From positions 12,576,001-12,640,000 of the forward strand of contig JBAMJR010000040.1 in the NCBI GenBank assembly GCA_038501785.1: DNA of 64,000 nucleotides, given 5' to 3'. The DNA comes from Myoxocephalus aenaeus. Lineage: Eukaryota; Chordata; Actinopteri; Perciformes; Cottidae. Below, one piece after another: positions 10,054-20,739 of this stretch (position 1 is its first letter; each line of letters starts with the position of its first letter). The translations under genes were made by a program, and so were the position numbers. The notes under the pieces were generated by a model. It worked only from the letters and a program-made list of their open reading frames with translations. It ran no database searches and was not told the origin of the DNA.

Positions 10054-13000
10054 ATACCTGCATACATACCTGCAGCCACTTTCTCTCTCTCACACACACT
10101 CATCCGTAGACACAGACACACACACCGCTGCACGGCACGTGGATTGCAGTATTTTGACCCCCCCCCCCCCCTCGCTCGCTGCTCGTGTGTGTGCAATGTC
10201 TCCTCTATTCTTTTTTCTCTGATTCTCCCTGTTGAACAGCACCCAGTCCCGAACCGGCTGTGTAGTCCTGGTCTGATCTGGTCTGGTCTAAAGCCAGTCC
10301 CGGTCCCGGTCCAGAGTGTGTTGTGTTGTTGAGTGTTGGTCGGTGCAGGAGGCGGCTTGCTGTTCCCTCTCGGTCTGAGGCGTCCGGACCGACAGTCATG
10401 GAGCACTTCATGAGGAAGAGAGCGGTGTGAAGGACAAGCAGGGGTTGATTCACTCCCATGAGGCGAGGACGCGTCCGGACCTTCAGAGAGCAAAGGGCTG
10501 CTCTCCTGCACCACGTGTTACTTCCTGTCTGTGAGTGAGGTCAAGCGGGGTCACTGTGGGTGTCGCTAACGTAGAGGACCGGTGTTGTGTCTAAACCAAG
10601 ACGATAGTGTCGTTGTAACGACTCTGTGACTGCTATTATTGCTATAAAATATAATTGTTGCTATAAATGCTATGATTGGATTCACTGGTGCTCATGACCA
10701 CGTGGCTTGTGCCATTCTCTAAAGCGTAAACCTTCGAGTATAAACCCCGTGGACACAGAACGTTCCCTACTCATCTCTTTCTCTTCTTTTGCTCCTCTCT
10801 TACGCTGCTGTTGTCAACTGGTGTTTTCTGTAACATATTTCCAGCCCACTCCCTCCGATGGCTCCAGATTTTTTCTCTATGCAGCCTGTTTTTTTTCTTC
10901 TCTCTCACTCTCTCTCTCTCCATCACAGCTCTCTCCTATTCCTTCTTTATTTATGAGATATTACAGGTTCCCTGTTTGCAGACATATTCTGTGAAATGTG
11001 TTCTTATTGTTCTTCATAAGTAGAGTTTTTCTCTTGTCGAGGTATTTAGATTTGACCAGATCTAAATACGCTCTTGTGTAGCATACTGATAAGATTTCTT
11101 TAGTAGGTTTCTCTTCATCTTTTGGTCTCTTCCTTTGTCCTTTCCCACTTCCTTGTTTGTCATCCTCCATCCCCGGACTAGAGTAGCAAACACCTCTCAT
11201 GTTTTCATTGATTTATTTGTATGTCAGTTCCGCACGTGTCTCGTTTGTTGTGTTTCTGCGTCTGCTGATATATCCGAGAGCCGTAGTTTGACTTCTGTGC
11301 ATTTTCTTTGTCGTGTGCGAGGCTGCGTGTGGTTGTGCGTCTCTTCATTTGATTGTCCTCATCCGTCCTCTCAGTTGCTTCTCCTTTCCTTCCTTGCTCC
11401 CTTCCGTCCATCCTTCCCTCCTTCCATTCCAAGCTGCCTTCCTCCCCCCGCTGCTCCATCTCCTGTAGGTCAGATACAGAAACAGAGAAGTTACCCGGGC
11501 TTTAAAAGTAACGCACAACCTCATGCTAACATGTATTCACATGTATTGTGTCAGTGCTGCAACACAGACAGCTGATATGATGAAGGTGTGGTCCATCACT
11601 CAGTTATTCCCCTTAATGTGAAGCGCGTGTTGTGTCTGCATCTGCTACACAACAGCGTGTGACACATGCTGCACTGGGAAGTCATTTGGGTTCAGTTGCT
11701 GAAACCAAATGGAGAGACGAGGAGCGGAATGCTAACGTAGCACTTCATGTAATGTTAGCATTCTATATATATCTATAAATCATAAGAGCAAGTTAGTGCT
11801 TAAATGAACCATCTTTACTCCGCAGCACCTTATTTATTTCTTATATCTTGAATATGTAAACCAGCCATTAAGAAGAGATGAAATCACAACTTTGTGTTCC
11901 TGAACTTGTATATGAAATACTTTATTCATGAGATCAAATAACTGCATGTAGGATGAGTTAACAGACTATCTTTCATTCAGGAGCAAACAGAATGTACACT
12001 AGTCTTTTATCAGAGTCCATGTTGGAAGTAGATCACAGTTATCATAACAATATGAATGTTCAGGCTCCCTCAAGGGTGTATGCAGATAGAAATGTTTTAG
12101 AAAAGTCCTCCTCAGCTCCTCAGCTCTTTGCTAAACAAAGTAATCACAAAGAGAACTCATTGAGCCATTCTCCCTCATTATCACATCAGAGATGAGCCAT
12201 CAACAGCTCCTCCTCCTCCTCCTCTAGCTCCTCTTCCTCTAGCTCCTCCTCTTCATCTAGCTCCTCTTCCTCTAGCTCCTCCTCCTCTAGCTCCTCTTCC
12301 TCTAGCTCCTCCTCTTCATCTAGCTCCTCTTCCTCTAGCTTCTCCTCCTCTAGCTCCTCTTCCTCTAGCTCCTCCTCTTCCTCTAGCTCCTCTTCCTCTA
12401 GCTCCTCCTCCTCTAGCTCCTCTTCCTCTAGCTCCTCCTCTTCATCTAGCTCCTCTTCCTCTAGCTCCTCCTCCTCTAGCTCCTCTTCCTCTAGCTCCTC
12501 CTCTTCCTCTAGCTCCTCTTCCTCTAGCTCCTCCTCCTCTAGCTCCTCTTCCTCTAGCTCCTCCTCTTCCTCTAGCTCCTCTTCCTCTAGCTCCTCCTCC
12601 TCTTCCTCTAGCTCCTCTTCCTCTAGCTCCTCCTCCTCTTCCTCTAGCTCCTCTTCCTCTAGCTCCTCCTCCCCTAGCTCCTCTTCCTCTAGCTCCTCCT
12701 CTAGCTCCTCCTCTAGCTCCTCCTCTTCCTCTAGCTCCTCTTCCTCTAGCTCCTCCTCCTCTAACTCCTCCTCTTTCTCTAGCTCCTCCTCTTTCTCTAG
12801 CGCCTCTTCCTTTATCTCCTCTTCCTCTAGCTCCTCCTCTTCCTCTAGCTCCTCCTCCTCTAACTCCTCCTCTTCCTCTAGCTCCTCCTCCTCTAGCTCC
12901 TCTTCCTCTAGCTCTTCCTCTTCCTCTAGCTCCTCTTCCTCTAGCTCCTCCTCCTCTTCCTCTAGCTCCTCTTCCTCTAGCTCCTCCTCCTCTTCCTCTA

Positions 13001-14087
13001 GCTCCTCTTCCTCTAGCTCCTCCTCCCCTAGCTCCTCTTCCTCTAGCTCCTCCTCTTCCTCTAGCTCCTCTTCCTCTAGCTCCTCCTCCTCTAACTCCTC
13101 CTCTTTCTCTAGCTCCTCCTCTTTCTCTAGCGCCTCTTCCTTTATCTCCTCTTCCTCTAGCTCCTCCTCTTCCTCTAGCTCCTCCTCCTCTAACTCCTCC
13201 TCTTCCTCTAGCTCCTCCTCTTCCTCTAGCTCCTCTTCCTCTAGCTCCTCCTCCTCTAGCTCCTCCCTGTGTTTGTGTTGCAGCCTCTCCTCATCCTCTA
13301 CCTCCTTCTGGTACTTTCATCACCTCGTTTTCCATCCAGCGCTGAAAGAGCCGACAGGGAGAGAGGGAGGGAGGGAGAGGAAGAGAGAGACGGAAAGAGG
13401 GAGAGAGAGACAGAGAGAGAGACATTAGTAACAGCAGGCCCTGACCTGCAGCTCTGGTCTCTGGGACGTTATATACTCGAACGTTTACTCTCCTCGGGAC
13501 ACGAACACAAACCTTCTGACAGCTTCTCAGTCTGCATGAAGTTCTACTGACCAGCACTGACGCTCTGCTTGACCGCCTGTCTGTCGTCCATCATACATGC
13601 AGAGTCCTACATAGAGACTGTACCCCCATCCAGCTGCCCACCTTTTGGACTCCAGCTGCTGGACTCAAAGCTGCCCCCTTGAGCTCGGTCTCTGTGTAGG
13701 ACTCCGCCCACCTGGCTGTACATCCAGGTCTCTGTGTAGGACTCCGCCCACCTGGCTGTACATCCAGGTCTCTGTGTAGGACTCCGCCCACCTGGCTGTA
13801 CATCCAGGTCTCTGTGTAGGACTCCGCCCACCTGGCTGTACATCCAGGTCTCTGTGTAGGACTCCGCCCACCTGGCTGTACATCCAGGTCTCTGTGTAGG
13901 ACTCCGCCCACCTGGCTGTACATCCAGGTCTCTGTGTCTGTCTCTCTCACGCTGCTTCTTCTTCTCTGTTTGGGCTTTGGGGAACGCTGCATGGCAACGG
14001 AATGTGTTTCCACACGCATACATCATACACTGCAGACCTCACTCTTATGTGTGTGTGTGTTAGGGGGGGGGAGTGTGTGTTGTGCGT

Positions 14088-14118
<31 letters not shown>

Positions 14119-15533
14119 AGAGAGACAGAAAGACAGCATAAGTGACTACGGTCTGCTTCAGCATGGCTCCTCTCTCTCCTCTCTCCTCTCTCCTCTCCTC
14201 TACTCCTCTCCCCTCTCTCCTCTTCTCTCCTCCTCGCCTCTCTCCTCTCTCCCCTCCTCTCTCCTCTCTCCCCTCCTCTCTCCTCTCCTCTCCTCCTCTG
14301 TCCTCTTCTCTCCTCCTCGCCTCTCTCCTCTCTCCCCTCCTCTCTCCTCTCCTCCTCTCCTCCTCCTCTCTCCTCTCTCCTCTCTCATCTCCTCTCCTCT
14401 CCTCCTCTCTCCTCTCCTCCTCTCCTCTCATCTCTCCTCCTCTCTCCTCTCCTCTCCTCCTCTGTCCTCTCTCCTCTCCTCCTCTGTCCTCTCTCCTCTC
14501 TCCCCTCCTCTCTCCTCTCCTCTCCTCCTCTCTCCTCTCCTCCTCTCCTCCTCTCCTCCTCTCCTCTCTCCTCTCTCCTCTCTCCTCTCCTCTCCTCCTC
14601 TCTCCTCTCCTCTCCTCCTCTCCTCTCATCTCTCCTCCTCTCCTCCTCTCCTCCTCTCCTCCTCTCCTCCTCTCCTCCTCTCCTCCTCTCCTCTCTCGTC
14701 TCTCCTCTCCTCCTCTCCTCCTCTCCTCCTCTCTCCTCTCTCCCCTCCTCTCTCCTCTCCTCCTCTCCTCCTCCTCTCTCCTCTCTCCTCTCTCATCTCC
14801 TCTCCTCTCCTCCTCTCTCCTCTCCTCCTCTCCTCTCATCTCTCCTCCTCTCTCCTCTCCTCTCCTCCTCTGTCCTCTCTCCTCTCCTCCTCTGTCCTCT
14901 CTCCTCTCTCCCCTCCTCTCTCCTCTCCTCTCCTCCTCTCTCCTCTCCTCCTCTCCTCCTCTCCTCCTCTCCTCTCTCCTCTCTCCTCTCTCCTCTCCTC
15001 TCCTCCTCTCTCCTCTCCTCTCCTCCTCTCCTCTCATCTCTCCTCCTCTCCTCCTCTCCTCCTCTCCTCCTCTCCTCCTCTCCTCCTCTCCTCCTCTCCT
15101 CCTCTCCTCTCTCGTCTCTCCTCTCCTCCTCTCCTCCTCTCCTCCTCTCTCCTCTCTCCTCTCTCCTCTCTCCTCTCTCCTCTCCTCTCCTCCTCTCCTC
15201 CTCTCCTCCTCTCCTCTCTCCTCTCTCCTCTCCTCTCCTCTCCTCCTCTCTCCTCTCCTCTCCTCCTCTCCTCTCATCTCTCCTCCTCTCCTCCTCTCCT
15301 CCTCTCCTCCTCTCCTCTCTCTCCTCTCTCGTCTCTCCTCTCCTCCTCTCCTCCTCTCTCCTCTCCTCTCCTCTCCTCTCTTCTCTCAGGGCCCTGAGCT
15401 GCCCTCTGGCCTGTAAACCTTCTGTTTCTAGAAATCTAACCAATCACAGACTCTTAACCTGCTGATTCTCTGTGAGGTCGCCGTTCTGTTTTTGCAACAC
15501 TTGTTTGTTTTGCTTTTTCTGTCCTGCAGCAAC

Positions 15534-15576
<43 letters not shown>

Positions 15577-15702
15577 GCATCAGCATCATCATCTTTATTT
15601 CACTCTGTTCTCAGTGCTGCATGCTGTGTGAGCAGCTCTAGCAGTGATTGACAGCTGTCTGATGCATGCAGACGTCTATCTGCAAGCCAACTGTCCACTC
15701 GG

Positions 15703-15751
<49 letters not shown>

Positions 15752-15855
15752 CACTGCTACAGGTTCCTGACATTTCTTTTTTATTTGACTGACCATTAAA
15801 ATAACACACTCACCATTCCTGCTTCTTCTCCATCTGTGCCTAACAACCACCCTCG

Positions 15856-15931
<76 letters not shown>

Positions 15932-16840
15932 GTGATGGGGCCACTAGGCTCTTGGTTTGTTCGCTGTGTGAGAACTGACATGGTGATGTCATGAGCCAAC
16001 TCATTTTCCTTTCTTTGTCTGGGGGGACAGACCGGATCAGACCGGATCAGACCGGACCAGGTGGACGCTTTGTTGACGCTGCATCAGTCAAGATATGAAC
16101 GTGTCAGTTTCAGACATGACCTTGATATCTTGCCATGTTCCCTCAAGGAGACATGACTAAACACAGACATAGAGATGAGGTTACAGACACACTTTAGATG
16201 TGATGATTGTTGCAACTCATGCCAGAGGTTTTATCTAACCCTCCCCAGATAGACGAGGCTCAGAGAGCTCCACATAACGAGGAGGAGTACACTCCGTTAC
16301 GTGGTTGTGACATGAGATCTGGAGTCATCATGGAGGCTTCGCACCTCATGGAGGCCTCGCACCTCATGGAGGCCTCACAACCTCAGAGGCCTCGCACCTC
16401 ATGGAGGCCTCGCACCTCATGGAGGCCTCACACCTCATGGAGGCCTCGCACCTCATGGAGGCCTCGCACCTCATGGAGGCCTCACAACCTCAGAGGCCTC
16501 GCACCTCATGGAGGCCTCGCACCTCATGGAGGCCTCGCACCTCATGGAGGCCTCACAACCTCAGAGGCCTCGCCAAGAAATAGTCCAGCACATAAACATC
16601 TGTAAAACCTCAACTTGTTGTCTTTTACCCTTCACATGTTTATTTGAACAAGAGCTATTCACTCGTGAGCTTTGAGGTGTTGAATGGATTTGGAGGACTT
16701 TTGCACATATGTGCTTTGGCTCCACCCATTTTGGTTGAATCCAACCAATAGGAGTCCATTTTTATTCAAAAATAAAACGAAACACCAAAGTTACAATATA
16801 ACTTATTATCTTGTATAAACTTTAACTGTAGCCACCTGGT

Positions 16841-16878
<38 letters not shown>

Positions 16879-17494
16879 AGCTGGAGGACAAAAGGTCTGT
16901 CTCTGGGTTTCCCTTGTATCTCTCTCCCCCATTTGCGTGTCTGACTTCTCTCTTTCTTGTGGTCTCTCCCTCGTTCTTCCCTCCTTTCGGCAGATGCGAG
17001 TGGTGAAAGCGTTCCGTAGTTCGCTGTACGAGGGCCGGGAGAAACCGGAATCCCGCAACTCCATCCACAACTTCATGGCCCACCCGGAGTTCCTCATCAA
17101 CGACCTCATCCACAACATCCCGCTGATCGACGACACTGACGTGGACGAGGAATCAGAGCTCAGCAGATACCAGCACCTGCACCCGGCCCTCCGCAAGCCG
17201 CCGCCCCCTCCCGCCCAGCCCCCGGCCCGCTCCCACCCCACCCGGCCCTACCGCCAGTACAGCCTCCCGGTGACCCCGTGCAACCGAAACAACAACAACA
17301 ACAGCAGCAGCAGCAGCAGCATCAGTTCAACAGTCGCCCACGACAACAGAAACAGCACCGCCGCAGTAACCCCCAGCAACCGGAGCCCACATCAGCCCCA
17401 CCATGACCCCCACCACTATCATGGCGGGGACAGGCCGCTGAAGCCCTCCGCCCCTCACCTGGCCCACCTCTACTGCGTGGAGACCTCCTTATAG
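8191..17494 (+). CDS. atp2b3: Plasma-membrane Ca2+ ATPase (PMCA3), last three coding exons
   Basis: P-type ATPases of this family export Ca2+ from the cytosol in exchange for protons. Only the C-terminus is in the window; the catalytic part is upstream. Exon 8191-8373 follows tgtctttcag and encodes 61 residues including [20 protein letters not shown], the start of the calmodulin-binding domain. Exon 9792-9954 is the alternative site C exon. Exon 16994-17494 encodes MRVVKAFRSSLYEG, the HNFMAHPEF and IPLIDDTDVDEE blocks, a Pro/Asn/Ser/His-rich insertion and a terminal VETSL, the PDZ ligand of 'b' isoforms. Joining exons 8373 to 16994 directly gives the long isoform b. The match is closest to ATP2B3 (MEVVSTFKRSGSFQG, PEFLIND, DDTDVDE). 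The poly-Asn/Ser/His region at about residues 90-150 of the last exon is longer than in mammals as I recall them. Confidence 0.93.
9166..9220. repeat. (TTC)n microsatellite
   Basis: Uninterrupted cttcttctt tract in the atp2b3 intron between exons 8373 and 9792. Confidence 0.95.
9583..9678. repeat. (CA)n/(CACG) microsatellite upstream of the alternative exon
   Basis: CA dinucleotides interspersed with CG at regular spacing, about 115 bp before the site C exon acceptor, in sense orientation. Confidence 0.95.
9693..9731. repeat. Short duplicated motif beside a CA tract
   Basis: The segment containing tctacagtggtgtaaattga and ctgtccagttccagcca is repeated almost exactly at 20700-20739, again just 3' of a long CA tract. 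Confidence 0.85.
9792..9954 (+). CDS. atp2b3: atp2b3 site C alternative exon (isoform a)
   Basis: The exon follows ctgtcctgcag and is followed by gtgagt. It encodes MEVVSTFKRSGSFQG and onward, the classic PMCA site C insert. Its length of 163 nt is not a multiple of three. Including it shifts the next exon (16994) so that translation ends ...NASGESVP and stop, close to the known GESVP end of PMCA 'a' isoforms, and removes the PDZ motif. Two internal GT sites lie at 9882 and 9909. Using them would give in-frame inserts of 90 and 117 nt, parallel to the c and d variants known for mammalian PMCA1 (87 and 114 nt). Transcripts are not visible here, so use of the internal sites is inferred. Confidence 0.92.
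9977..10051. repeat. Pure (CA)n just downstream of the site C exon donor
   Basis: About 37 CA dinucleotides begin roughly 20 nt after the gtgagt donor at 9955. CA-rich intronic RNA is a known binding site of hnRNP L. Confidence 0.95.
10060..11980. other. atp2b3 intron, low-complexity but no recognised element
   Basis: This stretch holds a C10-12 run near 10160, pyrimidine-rich segments (10890-10925 and 11340-11460) and otherwise unique-looking intron. No exon with splice sites and family resemblance was found. Confidence 0.6.
12187..13265 (+). repeat. ~1.08-kb array of pyrimidine-TAG units (ctcctcttcctctag)
   Basis: Several dozen 12- to 18-bp units made only of C and T, each ending ctag, sit in the sense strand of the atp2b3 intron upstream of the last exon. 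Variant units (ctctaactcc, ctctagcgcc, ctttatctcc) recur in the same order at about 12766-12820 and 13096-13155, showing an internal duplication of roughly 330 bp. Confidence 0.95.
13687..13938. repeat. 40-bp minisatellite, about 6 copies
   Basis: Near-identical units contain ctctgtgtaggactccgccc and acctggctgtacatccaggt. Because 40 is not a multiple of three, the array is open in several frames on the minus strand; this is not a gene. Confidence 0.95.
14160..15388 (+). repeat. 1.2-kb polypyrimidine tract (tcctctcctcctctc)n
   Basis: Almost pure C/T on the plus strand with rare single G or A (ctcgtc, ctgtcc, ctcatc). Large internal blocks repeat: about 14340-14700 resembles 14755-15110. It lies in the same atp2b3 intron as the pyrimidine-TAG array. 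Long open frames on both strands are compositional. Confidence 0.97.
15536..15932. repeat. Microsatellite cluster: (ATC)n, (GT)n, (GT)n
   Basis: (atc)n lies at 15536-15592, (gt)n at about 15702-15751 and a longer (gt)n at about 15858-15931. All are in atp2b3 intron sequence. Confidence 0.95.
16328..16575. repeat. 18-bp minisatellite (ggaggcctcgcacctcat)
   Basis: About 13 units, interrupted at three places by ggcctcacaacctcagag. The unit length is divisible by three, so an open frame runs through it; no independent evidence for coding was found. Confidence 0.95.
16841..16878. repeat. (TCTG)n microsatellite upstream of the last atp2b3 exon
   Basis: About nine tctg units 115-150 bp before the acceptor at 16993. 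Confidence 0.95.
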
Positions 17495-18694
17495 CTGAGC
17501 TGAACGTGGTCCGAGGTAGACGAGGGGAGGAGAGGGCCGAGGACTCACCATGACATCTTCATCCCTTCTCCCTCCAGCAAGCTGAAGGAGGAGAGACGGG
17601 AAACCGGACAGTGGCTGGAGACTCAGCTCGGCCTGTCCAGGCTCAACAGAACAGGGCCACGTCAGGGCCAGAGGCTCCTCAGCCTGTTTCCATCGGGGTG
17701 GATCATCAGTGTTGTCACCGCCCACCTGCCCGCCATGGCCCCGCCTCCTCCACGTCCATCTATCTAGACACTTTTCATCCCTCATTTGCTGCAGAACAAG
17801 TAAACACTTTGTTCAAGCTTTAACTACTTCGGTCCATTCCATCCTCAGATTCATTTACTTCTCAACATTATGGTGCTCATTCATTTCTTTCTTTCACATC
17901 GCTTCATTTGTTTATTTTCTTCTTCTCCGGAACTTTTACATTGAGCTTTTTTTCTTCTTTTTTTAAATTTCAAACAAATATTTTCTTTTCTGCCATCCCT
18001 CTCTTTCTCTTTCAATGTGTGTTTGTGTCTGTTCTGGGGGAATAACAACAAAACAGAAGAAAAACAGAAATTACAAACAAAATACTGTTCATTTAAAGTT
18101 TAAACCTAACAGTAAATAGTATGGTTGCGAAAATAAAGTTAGGGAACACATACATATATATAATATATACTGTATGTATGTATATATGTATATATACATA
18201 TATATATAATATATACTGTATGTATGTATATATGTATATATACATATATAATATATACTGTATGTATGTATATGTATATATACATATATGTATACATATA
18301 TATGTTGAAATATACATATACATATATATATATATATATATAGTGTATATATATTTGTGTATGTTTGGAACTCGTCCTGTTCATCTCTGCTCTTTGTCGA
18401 GCTGAACCGGCCCAGTCCTTGAAGGCCGCCCCCCTTCATAAGTCCACATGCCCTGTTATCTGTAAAGGTGTCCCCCCTGCTGTGAGGTGATCCTGTGTGT
18501 GTGACCTACACATGTACATATGTATACATGTACACACATGTACACACATGTACACATACATCCAGCCTCCTGCCTTGCTGATGAACTGATGAGGATGTGT
18601 TGGGTCGCTTCCCTTCTGTTAGAGTTCCATCCTTCTGTCTTCTCTTCCTCGAGCCATTTTGTCCTTTCCTCTGTCTTGTCTCGTCCCTTCTGGT

Positions 18695-18770
<76 letters not shown>

Positions 18771-18898
18771 CGGCAGCTTTATTTTTGGAAGCATTACCCT
18801 TTAAATGCCATCAAACACACAATACACAGGCGATGGCCCTTTAAGACTTAACTTGCACTCACTTCCAACCCGCCCTGCTATGTGCCACCGTGTCTCCT

Positions 18899-19310
18899 TC
18901 ACCATGCAGGGCCCTCTCCACCATGCAGGGCCCTCTCCACCATGCAGGGCCCTCTCCATCATGCAGGGCCCATGCAGGGCCCTCTCCACCATGCAGGGCC
19001 CTCTCCACCATGCAGGGCCCTCTCCACCATGCAGGGCCCTCTCCATCATGCAGGGCCCATGCAGGGCCCTCTCCACCATGCAGGGCCCTCTCCACCATGC
19101 AGGGCCCTCTCCACCATGCAGGGCCCTCTCCCTCATTCAGGGCCCATGCAGGGCCCTCTCCACCATGCAGGGCCCTCTCCCTCATGCAGGGCCCTCTCCA
19201 TCATGCAGGGCCTTCTCCACCATGCAGGGCCCTCTCCCTCATGCAGGGCCCTCTCCACCATGCAGGGCCCTCTCCACCATGCAGGGCCCTCTCCACCATG
19301 CAGGGCCGTT
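18899..19310 (+). repeat. 19-bp minisatellite with repeated CCACCATG
   Basis: Units of ctccaccatgcagggccct (19 bp), with ctccatcatg and ctccctcatg variants and occasional 10-bp insertions (catgcagggc). Because 19 is not a multiple of three, successive ATGs fall in all three frames, and all three are open across most of the array. Confidence 0.95.
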
Positions 19311-19611
19311 TACGTTTGTTGGATCCAGTCATTTTCACTGTTTGATGTTTAGAAGCGAGCGATCTTTTGAGCCGTCAGTATGTCGTATGTCAGTCGTATG
19401 TCAGTGTTCAGCTTCAGGCCCAAAGCCCACTGGACCAGGTCCAACCACTGAGAGCTCACGTGTCAAATACTGTGCATCCCATCGCCGTGTTCACGGAGCG
19501 GTTTGAGGAACCTGAAGGAACGCTCAGACAACACACATGTTCGCTTTCCTGCTGGCAGTCATGTGAGGAGATTGGTACCATTTCATGTCTGCACGCTAGG
19601 TATGCTACAGC

Positions 19612-19990
19612 AGGTTAGCTTAGCTTAGCATAAAGACTGGAAACAGCTACCGTGTCTAAAGCTAACTAATTAAAACAGTATATCGCATTGGATTAATCTG
19701 TACTTAAACATGGTATCTACAGGTAAAAGCCTCAGGAGGTATTAAAATGTCTTGGATTGTATTATCCGAGACACAGTGAACACAGGTGCTATCATATTAG
19801 ATGCAGGTAGAAGGCTTTCGGACAGAGACAAGATGGCTGTTTACCATTTTTCCCAGTATTGAAGCTAAGCTAACGGGCTTCAGCTTGAGTGGATAGATAT
19901 GTGAGAGGTGTCAATCTTCTCAGCAGGAAACTCAATAAGCTTATTAAGCATTGCTTTAGATGTATTCTCCCTGATGTAAAACACGCTGCA
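19612..19990. repeat. Dispersed fish repeat (ttagcataaagactgg)
   Basis: gttagcttagcttagcataa followed by agactggaaacagct is a widespread fish interspersed motif. The right limit is uncertain, near the sequence cagcttgagtggatagatat. Confidence 0.5.
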
Positions 19991-20433
19991 TGAGCTACTC
20001 TAACAAAAATGAAAGAACAAAAAAACACACACATTTGAATAGTCACCCCTGTGACGATGGCGCTCGTGACATCACATTCCACCGTCACCTCGCCGACCTC
20101 AACATTCCATGGAACCAACATTCCAAACCGCCGCATCACATTCCAGACCGGGTGTGCGAGTCCTGTATCCCATGTTGCACTAGGTGTGGGTGAACCGCTG
20201 AATCCATGTTGCCTCCATCAACCCTGTTGACCTCCCAGTTATCAGCTGGTGCCTCCACCACAGACAGGCAATGGCAGACAATATGCAAACAGCCTGCCAT
20301 GAAGGAGCAGAAGACCTGGACCCAGACGGAGGACAGGAAGTCTCACAAACACATGTTCGCCCTGCTGGTTTTGTGTGAGGATGCGTGCAGGGCTCTCTGG
20401 GAACACCCGCACCTGTACAGAACCCTGTCCTCT

Positions 20434-20470
20434 TGAATGCCCATCATCATCATCATCATCATCATCATCG
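20434..20470. repeat. (CAT)n microsatellite
   Basis: About ten tandem cat units in the presumed atp2b3 3'UTR. Confidence 0.9.
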
Positions 20471-20627
20471 TCACCACCCTCTCGGCGTGGCCGGTGGTGA
20501 CATTGTATTGGTCTGTCTGTTTTGAAGCATGCATTTGGTATCATTAATATCACTCTTTATGTGTTGGTAAATCATTTAGGATACTGTCACTACTGTGTGC
20601 TATGATCTCTCCACATCGGCTCTCTTC

Positions 20628-20635
<8 letters not shown>

Positions 20636-20701
<66 letters not shown>

Positions 20702-20739
20702 CTACAGTGGTGTAAATTTGACTGTCCAGTTCCAGCCAT
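20636..20739. repeat. (CA)n followed by a duplicated motif
   Basis: About 30 CA units end at about 20699. They are followed by gtctacagtggtgtaaattt and gactgtccagttccagcca, matching 9693-9731. Confidence 0.9.

Noticed and set aside
9336..10514. 392-residue minus-strand open frame
   Set aside because: Runs antisense to the atp2b3 alternative exon and through CA repeats (Cys-Val runs); no domain.
10389..13550. Possible additional atp2b3 exon after the acceptor-like tgtttgtgttgcag at about 13283
   Set aside because: The following sequence has no PMCA resemblance and no clear donor in a useful frame; kept only as a potential cryptic acceptor.
13591..14026. Open frames with RPGCTARWAESYTET-type repeats
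   Set aside because: Produced by the 40-bp minisatellite; three frames are open together, which argues against coding.
14060..15443. Very long open frames (over 400 residues) on both strands
   Set aside because: They are translations of the C/T-only tract (Ser-Leu-Pro or Arg-Glu-Gly repeats); open because stop codons cannot form, not because they code.
18805..19506. 233-residue frame over the 19-bp minisatellite
   Set aside because: Repeat-driven and open in all frames; no evidence of coding, though the start-codon contexts are reported as a finding.
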